Source of the DNA: JBGTLA01 sp041744375
Lineage (GTDB): Bacteria; Actinomycetota; Acidimicrobiia; Spongiisociales; ZC4RG35
Assembly: GCA_041744375.1 (NCBI GenBank)
Contig: JBGTLA010000102.1
Span: 1 to 10,486, forward strand
DNA length: 10,486 nucleotides
Direction: 5' to 3'
Under the pieces are notes generated by a model. That model searched no databases. It was not told where the DNA came from and saw only the letters and a list, made by a program, of their open reading frames with translations. Shown in pieces: positions 1 through 9,345 of this stretch. The position numbers and the translations under genes are program-made. Within the stretch, counting starts at the first letter, position 1. Every line of letters starts with the position of its first letter.

Positions 1-4867
<4,867 letters not shown>

Positions 4868-5062
4868 GAGCGTCGGGTGAGGTAGGTGCGGGCTTGCTGA
4901 TGAGCCTGCAAAGGCTCCGCTAGCTACTGCTGGTCGAGCATCCGCAACCTGCTGGGCACGAAGCGTGTCGATCGACGTGACTGCCGGGTTACAGCGATCT
5001 CCCAGCCATATCCCAGCCGCTTACACCAACAGTGGTGCCAAGACGCTTAGGAGGCGTCCTTG
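4868..5062. other. Intergenic region between the glucan genes and the PD40 gene
   Basis: This 195-base stretch has no credible gene. It holds a 6-bp hairpin with a GCAA loop (4902-4917), a perfect 10-base palindrome GTCGATCGAC (4967-4976), and an 8-base direct repeat TCCCAGCC at 5000 and 5011 (period 11). A small 5-bp hairpin CACCA-ACAG-TGGTG lies at 5024-5037, followed by the Shine-Dalgarno hairpin of the next gene. The promoter of the PD40 gene should lie here, but I cannot pick a clear -10/-35 pair. Confidence 0.5.
4902..4917 (+). terminator. Possible terminator-like hairpin after treS-mak
   Basis: GAGCCT and AGGCTC form a perfect 6-bp stem closed by a GCAA (GNRA-type) loop, 34 bases after the treS-mak stop. 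No run of T follows, so it is not a classic intrinsic terminator. Actinobacterial terminators often lack the T tract, so the role is plausible but weakly supported; the stem is also short enough to occur by chance. Confidence 0.3.
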
Positions 5063-5063
5063 G
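5038..5063 (+). promoter_or_regulatory. Strong Shine-Dalgarno displayed in a hairpin loop before the PD40 gene
   Basis: AGGAGG at 5049-5054 is a consensus ribosome site, 8 bases before GTG 5063 and 5 before TTG 5060. Flanking bases can fold: GACGC (5042-5046) pairs with GCGTC (5054-5058), and CCAA (5038-5041) pairs with TTGG (5060-5063) around one bulged C. That leaves most of the AGGAGG in a 7-base loop, while the candidate start codons fall in or at the edge of the 3' arm. The site supports a start at 5060/5063; the hairpin may modulate it, which is inference. Confidence 0.5.
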
Positions 5064-6028
5064 TGGCACAAGCCTCGGAGAAGAAGGGGATGGCTATGCA
5101 ACGGATGAAGCGGTCGAGCATCACGGGCGTCATGGCTGCGACGATGGTGGTGACAGGGTCGCTGGGGGCGCTTGCCTTCGGCGGCTTCGGAGAATGGGCC
5201 ACCGCCCAAGACATCGAGGAATTCGGCGCCGGTGCCCACGAGGATTTCAACACTCCCGCCTTGGAGGGTTGCCCCTTCGTGTCCCCGGACGGAAAGAAGC
5301 TCTTCATCGCTTCGAACCGCCCAGGAGGCCATGGCGGCCTCGACATATGGGTGTCGACCCGGCGACACAAGGGTGATTCTTGGGGCGCTCCCGAAAACCT
5401 GGGACCTCCCATCAACACCGAGCACAACGACTTCTGTCCGACCCTCGGCCGGGACGGAAAGACCTTTTTCTTCGTAAGCAATCGTCCCGGCCACTGCGGC
5501 GACACGCCGAATGCCGACATCTACACAACCCGCCTCGACCACCACCTACGAGCCAAGAAGGTGACTCATCTGGGATGTGTCGTAAACAGCGAGTTCGAAG
5601 AACACAGTCCCTTCCCGGCCAAGATCGCCGGCGTCGGCTCGGTGTTGTTCTACTCCAGCACCAGACCCGCCCACGCGGCTGAGACCCATGGTGACCACGA
5701 CATATACATGAGTGTCAAACGAGGCAACACATATGCGGCAGGAGAACTGGTGCCCGGAGTCAACACGGAGGCCAACGACGGCCATCCAAACGTACGCCGG
5801 GACGGATTGGAGCTGTTCTTCTACAGCGACCGCCAAGGTGACAACGACATCTATTCGGCATCTCGACGTTCTACACGTCGCGTCTGGTCGACTCCGGTAA
5901 ACCTGGGTTCCAACGTGAACAGCGGAGCCTCAGAGACTCGTCCCTCACTGTCATGGGACGGAACCACGCTCTACTTCGGCTCGACACGCGCCGGTGGACA
6001 ATCCGATATCTACGTCACCACCCGATGA
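5063..6028 (+). CDS. Secreted PD40 / TolB-like five-repeat beta-propeller protein
   Basis: Predicted exported protein of 321 residues from GTG 5063. RMKR (14-17) is followed by a hydrophobic stretch (about 18-43) and an ATA-Q cleavage site after residue 48, so Sec export is likely. The mature part has five copies of the PD40 (WD40-like, PF07676-type) pattern: a D-G turn, a strand, S-x-R, then D-I-Y/W. They end near residues 96, 154, 215, 264 and 317, matching a small beta-propeller. Four cysteines (70, 125, 145, 172) in the first half could form disulfides outside the cell. Such propellers usually bind proteins, glycans or peptidoglycan; no catalytic residues are visible. Start choice: GTG 5063 has AGGAGG 8 bases upstream. 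TTG 5060 is possible, and ATG 5090 or 5096 would still keep the signal peptide and has GGAG at 5077. It stands alone, with hairpins on both sides. The precise role is unknown. Confidence 0.85.
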   Translation: MAQASEKKGMAMQRMKRSSITGVMAATMVVTGSLGALAFGGFGEWATAQDIEEFGAGAHEDFNTPALEGCPFVSPDGKKLFIASNRPGGHGGLDIWVSTRRHKGDSWGAPENLGPPINTEHNDFCPTLGRDGKTFFFVSNRPGHCGDTPNADIYTTRLDHHLRAKKVTHLGCVVNSEFEEHSPFPAKIAGVGSVLFYSSTRPAHAAETHGDHDIYMSVKRGNTYAAGELVPGVNTEANDGHPNVRRDGLELFFYSDRQGDNDIYSASRRSTRRVWSTPVNLGSNVNSGASETRPSLSWDGTTLYFGSTRAGGQSDIYVTTR

Positions 6029-6064
6029 GTCGTACTGCTGAGTGACTCGCAGCGAACCCAATCC

Positions 6065-6106
6065 TGTGGGTCGGAACCATCCATCGTCGATCTGGTTCCG
6101 ACCACA
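6065..6106. repeat. Strong inverted repeat (14-bp stem) between the two propeller genes
   Basis: TGTGGGTCGGAACCA (6065-6079) pairs with TGGTTCCGACCACA (6093-6106) over 14 base pairs with one bulged G; the innermost 11 pairs are uninterrupted. The 13-base loop contains ATCGTCGAT, itself palindromic. It begins 37 bases after the PD40 stop and ends 7 bases before a putative -35 element. Its position fits a transcription terminator for the PD40 gene lacking a T tract, or alternatively a dimeric regulator site upstream of the next promoter. Confidence 0.7.
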
Positions 6107-6113
6107 TAACGCC

Positions 6114-6144
6114 TTGAACGCTTTCTGGTCAGACGGGATACGAT
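6114..6144 (+). promoter_or_regulatory. Probable promoter for a leaderless transcript of the BNR gene
   Basis: TTGAAC (6114-6119) and TACGAT (6139-6144) resemble -35 and -10 elements with a 19-base spacer. TACGAT fits the actinobacterial TANNNT consensus and ends 6 bases before the ATG at 6151. Transcription would therefore begin at or next to the start codon, giving a leaderless mRNA. No good Shine-Dalgarno precedes the ATG, which agrees. The spacer is slightly long. Confidence 0.5.
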
Positions 6145-6150
6145 CCCGTC
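6132..6150. promoter_or_regulatory. Perfect 8+8 palindrome overlapping the -10 element (operator candidate)
   Basis: GACGGGAT (6132-6139), ACG, ATCCCGTC (6143-6150): a perfect inverted repeat of 8-base arms around 3 bases, ending exactly at the base before the ATG. It covers the whole putative -10 element and the expected start of transcription. A dimeric repressor bound here would block RNA polymerase. As RNA it could be a tight hairpin only if a longer upstream transcript exists. No regulator gene is adjacent. Confidence 0.5.
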
Positions 6151-7008
6151 ATGGGTTTGTTGATCGCGACCGTCGAGGGGATAGTCGAGCTGGGGGCCGC
6201 CCACCACATCGCCGACACGCGGATGCAGCACGTCGCCAGGTCTCGCGACGGATGGTGGGCCGTCGACGCGTCGGGGGTGTGGAGAGGTCCTACCCGAGTC
6301 GCCACTGCCCCACCCGGGGTACGTTTCACCTGTGTCCAGCCCGTTCCCGACGGGGCGTGGATCGGAGCCGACTCGGCCCGACTATTCAGATTACGGCAAG
6401 GCGAGATGACCGAAGACGAGTTCTTCGCCGAGGCCCCGGGACGCGCCACCTGGCACACCCCGTGGGGCGGGCCACCCGACGTGAGGTCGCTGTCGTTCGG
6501 CCCCGACGGCGTCCTCTACATCAACGTCCATGTCGGCGGGATCCTCCGCTACGACAACACCGGCCTCGCCGCCACCGTCGACATCGAATCCGACGTGCAT
6601 CAGGTGGCCACCCATCCCGACGTCGGCGGGATGGTGGTAGCTGCCACTGCCCGGGGATTGGCCCAGTCCAGCAACGGCCACGACTTCGATTTCCGGGCCG
6701 ACGGCCTCGCCGGCCGCTACTGCCGGGCAGTAGCGGTCCTCGACGACACCGTCATCATCTCGTCATCGAGCGGTCCCCGGGGTGAGGGCTCCCGCCTGTA
6801 TCGGGCCCCGGTCGGTGGAGGCCCTTTCCAGCCGTGCACCGTAGGCCTCCCCGAGGTCTTCGACGGCAACCTCGACACCCACTGCCTGGCGGCCGGCCCC
6901 GACGGGCTCTTCGCCGCCAACGGCGGCGCCGTGTGGAGATCCTGGGACCAGGGTGAGACCTGGGAGGTGGTGGCCGATGACCTACCTCAGGTCACTGCAA
7001 TCACCTGA
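6151..7008 (+). CDS. BNR/Asp-box beta-propeller protein (sialidase-like or Ycf48-like fold)
   Basis: A 285-residue protein with no signal peptide or membrane segment, so probably cytoplasmic. The sequence is a run of short strands with glycine-rich turns. It includes SFGPDGVLYINVHVGGILR, QVATHPDVGGMVVAATARGL, and a clear Asp-box SWDQGETW at residues 264-271 near the C-terminus, preceded by LAAGPDGLFAANGGAVWR. This is the pattern of BNR-repeat propellers such as sialidases, VPS10-type and photosystem II assembly factor-like proteins. The catalytic arginine triad and Tyr/Glu pair of true sialidases are not recognisable, so an enzymatic call is not justified. ATG 6151 is the first start codon in frame, lies just after a palindrome and lacks a Shine-Dalgarno, suggesting leaderless translation. 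The stop lies inside the last codons of the opposing methyltransferase remnant (stops at 7001-7003 and 7006-7008). Function unknown. Confidence 0.82.
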   Translation: MGLLIATVEGIVELGAAHHIADTRMQHVARSRDGWWAVDASGVWRGPTRVATAPPGVRFTCVQPVPDGAWIGADSARLFRLRQGEMTEDEFFAEAPGRATWHTPWGGPPDVRSLSFGPDGVLYINVHVGGILRYDNTGLAATVDIESDVHQVATHPDVGGMVVAATARGLAQSSNGHDFDFRADGLAGRYCRAVAVLDDTVIISSSSGPRGEGSRLYRAPVGGGPFQPCTVGLPEVFDGNLDTHCLAAGPDGLFAANGGAVWRSWDQGETWEVVADDLPQVTAIT

Positions 7009-7420
7009 CGAGGGCCCGCTTCGCCGAGCGGCGATCAAGTAGCCCATTGGCCCCGAAGGGAGCGAGATCCCGGCGAGAGTCGCGGCGGATGCCCTTCAGG
7101 ACCTCGATTTCGAGACGCTGAGCGAGGAGCGTGGCCCCCACCTCGGTGGCCACCATCTCGTCGGAGGACTGGAAGCGGATGTTCCCGTGTGGGGTGCGGA
7201 CCTCGGCGATGTCGAGGCCGACTGCCTCCACCATCTTGGTCAGACCCGGTGGTCGCCGAGGTTGCAGTAGGTGCTGAGCAGGCCCATAGCCTGGGGCCCC
7301 GTAGCCGGCCACCATCTCCTCCCAGGCCCGAGGCAGGCTGGGCCTCGAGGCTGTCGAACACCTGGACGGCCACGGTGCCGCCGACCGAGACGACCCGGGC
7401 CATCTCGGCCCCCGCAGCAG
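7001..7420 (-). pseudogene. Decayed class I SAM-dependent methyltransferase remnant
   Basis: Only the C-terminal half of a methyltransferase survives, spread over different minus-strand frames. Reading 5' to 3': AEMARVVSVGGTVAVQVFDSLEAQP (7409 down to about 7335), the usual post-motif III strand, is in one frame. WEEMVAGYGAP (about 7325 to 7293) is in a second. AMGLLSTYCNLGDHR (about 7290 to 7248) is in a third. LTKMVEAVGLDIAEVRTP and the rest, to the stop at 7001-7003, return to the second. At least three frameshifts thus fall between about 7330 and 7245. The SAM-binding glycine motif and everything before it are absent; upstream sequence is occupied by the promoter of the MBL gene. The final 80 residues (…RIRRDSRRDLAPF-like end) remain uninterrupted. 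A cluster of sequencing errors could mimic the frameshifts but not the missing N-terminus. The longest intact piece could be mis-annotated as a small hypothetical protein. Confidence 0.75.
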
Positions 7421-7499
7421 AGGGTGGCCACCACCGCTGACCCAAGCCAGGCGCTACCCAGGGTTGCAGCCACCGCTCAGCGACGTCTCCAACCCCGGG

Positions 7500-7528
7500 T
7501 TGCCCGCCAAAGGGGTGGGGTACATACT
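7500..7528 (+). promoter_or_regulatory. Possible promoter of the MBL-fold gene
   Basis: TTGCCC (7500-7505) and CATACT (7523-7528) form a weak -35/-10 pair with a 17-base spacer. CATACT ends 6 bases before ATG 7535, the same spacing as the candidate promoter of the gene at 6151, so the mRNA may be leaderless. The -35 hexamer overlaps an imperfect palindrome CAACCCCGGGTTG (7490-7502). No Shine-Dalgarno is at proper distance; the G-rich AGGGGTGGGG at 7511-7520 is 14 bases from the ATG. Confidence 0.4.
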
Positions 7529-7534
7529 CGCGAG

Positions 7535-8173
7535 ATGATCGTCACCCGACTGGGCCATGCCGCCCTCCTCATCGAGTCGTCCAGGAGCCGAGTTCTCATT
7601 GACCCCGGTGGCTACTCCGACATGTGGCGCGACCTCACCGATCTCGACGCGGTGCTGGTCACCCACCAGCATGCCGACCACCTCGACGTCGCCCACCTGG
7701 GCGGCCTCCTGGCGGCCAACCCCGGGGCCGGGCTCGTCGTCGAGCCCCAATGTGCCGAGCTGGTAGCCGACCACGACCCCAGCGGGGCCGTTGTGGGCGA
7801 AACGACCACCATCGGAGACATCACCGTCGAGGTCGTCGGCGGCAACCACGCCGTCATCCACCCACGGATACCAAGGGTGGGAAACGTCGGGTACGTGCTG
7901 TCCGTGGGCGACGGCCCCCGACTGTTCCATCCCGGCGACTCCTACGACACTGCTCCCGCCGACGTCGACATTCTCGCCCTCCCGCTCACGGCGCCGTGGG
8001 CCAAGGTCGGCGACACGGTTGACTTCGCCAACCTGGTCGGAGCGCAACACCTCATACCGATTCACGACGCCATCGTCAGCCCCCAGGGTCGGGCCATTTA
8101 CGTGCGGATGGTCACCACCCTGTGCACTGCCGCCTTCGAAGACCTGCCCTCCGGCGACCGGCACGAACTCTGA
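7535..8173 (+). CDS. MBL-fold metallohydrolase (UlaG-like small metallo-beta-lactamase superfamily)
   Basis: A complete 212-residue metallo-beta-lactamase-fold hydrolase. It opens with the strand MIVTRLGHAALLIES, followed by VLIDPGGYSD. The metal ligands are all present: H44, H46, D48 and H49 (THQHADH), H105 in GGNHAVIH, D135 in LFHPGDSYD, and H177 in IPIHDA. This arrangement, with a short chain and no substrate-specific extra domain, matches the UlaG/YtkL-type branch (beta-lactamase superfamily domain 2 group), whose members hydrolyse phosphodiester or lactone-type bonds. The actual substrate cannot be read from the sequence. No signal peptide, so cytoplasmic. ATG 7535 fits family N-termini exactly; the open frame upstream of it crosses the methyltransferase remnant and is a shadow. 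The next gene begins at or before this stop, so the two may be co-transcribed. Confidence 0.9.
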   Translation: MIVTRLGHAALLIESSRSRVLIDPGGYSDMWRDLTDLDAVLVTHQHADHLDVAHLGGLLAANPGAGLVVEPQCAELVADHDPSGAVVGETTTIGDITVEVVGGNHAVIHPRIPRVGNVGYVLSVGDGPRLFHPGDSYDTAPADVDILALPLTAPWAKVGDTVDFANLVGAQHLIPIHDAIVSPQGRAIYVRMVTTLCTAAFEDLPSGDRHEL

Positions 8174-9333
8174 AGCGGGCGGGGGCCGAAGACACCGACC
8201 CTACCGACCCCGGCCCACTCGTCGGCCATTGGGAAGCGGGGTCGATCGAGTTCACCGTCTCCCGCCTCGCCGAGGGGCTGGTAGCGCGCTTTCCGGGGGT
8301 GGATGACCGCTTCCAGGCCCGTATCGAGCCCGTCACGGGTGCTGACTTTGTCATGGTGGGCGGGCCGTTCCCCGGTGCAATCCTGGCCCGAGCGGCCAAC
8401 GGCGAGTGGAGCCTGGGTGGCCACCTTCCCCTCCGACAGCTCGACCGGGAAGCGCGGGGCCCGGCCGGGGGCCGCTGGCCCGCCCCCGAAGCGGCCTTCA
8501 CGCCCGAAGAAGACTCGATTTTCGCGCGGCTGTGGGCAACGATCTGTCGCCATCGCCCCCTGCTCACCGCCGTCGACCAACCGGTGGGACGATTCGTGCA
8601 GTGGTTGGAAGCTCAGGACGTCGCCATCTTCCACGGCTCCAACAACCCCGCCATCTCAGAACTGCTACCCCGCCGCACATCGATGGAGCTGCGCAACGAC
8701 GCCGGACGGGGAAACCTGGGTGCGGTGTACGGAACCCAGGCCCGCCTGCTGGCGATGTGGTTCGCCGTGGTCGACCGGGCCCGGCTCGAAGGGAGCATTC
8801 GCAGCTCGGTCACGACCTTCCACTCCACCGACGGCGACGTCGCCGACCTCTACGACTTCTCCGTCAGCGACCACCTGGTGCGGGAGCACCCGTTCACGAC
8901 CGGCTCGCTCTATGTCCTGGCCCGGGCCCCATTCGAGCAGCTTCCCTGGTTCCCCGGTGGTCCCCCGTCGCCCGAGTGGGTCTCCCCGGAGGCCGTCTCA
9001 CCCCTGACACGATTGGTGATCGCCCCCGAAGACTTCCCATTCCTGAGCCGCGTGGGTGGCCACGACGACTCCGCCATATTGGAGATGGAACGAGTGGCCG
9101 ACGAGGTCTACTCCGCCACGCTCTCGGCCCGTGGCGTGGACGGGGGGATCGAGATCGTCACCTCGGCGCATCGCAGTGCCGCCGAACGGCTCGTGGAGCT
9201 CAGCGCACACTTCTACCCCGACGTGACGAGGGTCATCTGCGAACACACCCACGGGCTGGCCATCACCATGCGGGGACCGGCCGCCTTCGAACACGGCCTG
9301 CGCGAGCGGTTCGCCGAATGGCTGGCCGGCTGA
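8122..9333 (+). CDS. Conserved-looking protein of unknown function, possible ADP-ribosyltransferase-like core
   Basis: Up to 403 residues; function not recognised. An N-terminal beta-rich part (about 32-107, from GHWEAGSIEFTVSRL to LGGHLPLRQLD) recalls the small domain at the end of some serine hydrolases. A helical stretch (about 125-165) follows. Then comes a core with FHGSNNPAISELLPRR (H171) and AVYGTQARLLAMWFAVVDR (Y203), followed by LYVLARAPFEQLPW and EWVSPEAVSPL (E285). H-Y-E placed on successive strands is reminiscent of ADP-ribosyltransferase or RNA 2'-phosphotransferase folds, but this is an inference from pattern only. A final domain of about 85 residues ends in RERFAEWLAG. Start is doubtful. 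GTG 8122 overlaps the MBL gene by 52 bases and adds an Arg-rich stretch that looks like shadow sequence. The only later option before the conserved part is CTG 8170, which would overlap the MBL stop as CTGA. No signal peptide. Confidence 0.7.
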   Translation: MHCRLRRPALRRPARTLKRAGAEDTDPTDPGPLVGHWEAGSIEFTVSRLAEGLVARFPGVDDRFQARIEPVTGADFVMVGGPFPGAILARAANGEWSLGGHLPLRQLDREARGPAGGRWPAPEAAFTPEEDSIFARLWATICRHRPLLTAVDQPVGRFVQWLEAQDVAIFHGSNNPAISELLPRRTSMELRNDAGRGNLGAVYGTQARLLAMWFAVVDRARLEGSIRSSVTTFHSTDGDVADLYDFSVSDHLVREHPFTTGSLYVLARAPFEQLPWFPGGPPSPEWVSPEAVSPLTRLVIAPEDFPFLSRVGGHDDSAILEMERVADEVYSATLSARGVDGGIEIVTSAHRSAAERLVELSAHFYPDVTRVICEHTHGLAITMRGPAAFEHGLRERFAEWLAG

Positions 9334-9345
9334 GCAGGCACATCC

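Noticed and set aside
4932..5122. 11-base direct repeat GGTCGAGCATC at 4932 and 5112
   Set aside because: Repeats of this length are expected by chance in a 10-kb GC-rich window, and the second copy is in coding sequence.
7271..7534. N-terminal extension of the MBL gene in the same open frame
   Set aside because: The residues before ATG 7535 are Arg/Pro-rich and lie across the methyltransferase remnant and promoter; the MBL fold starts cleanly at MIVTRLGHA.
8098..8634. Minus-strand open frames opposite the ART-like gene
   Set aside because: No recognisable domain; the plus-strand frame is much longer and has protein-like hydrophobic and motif patterns.
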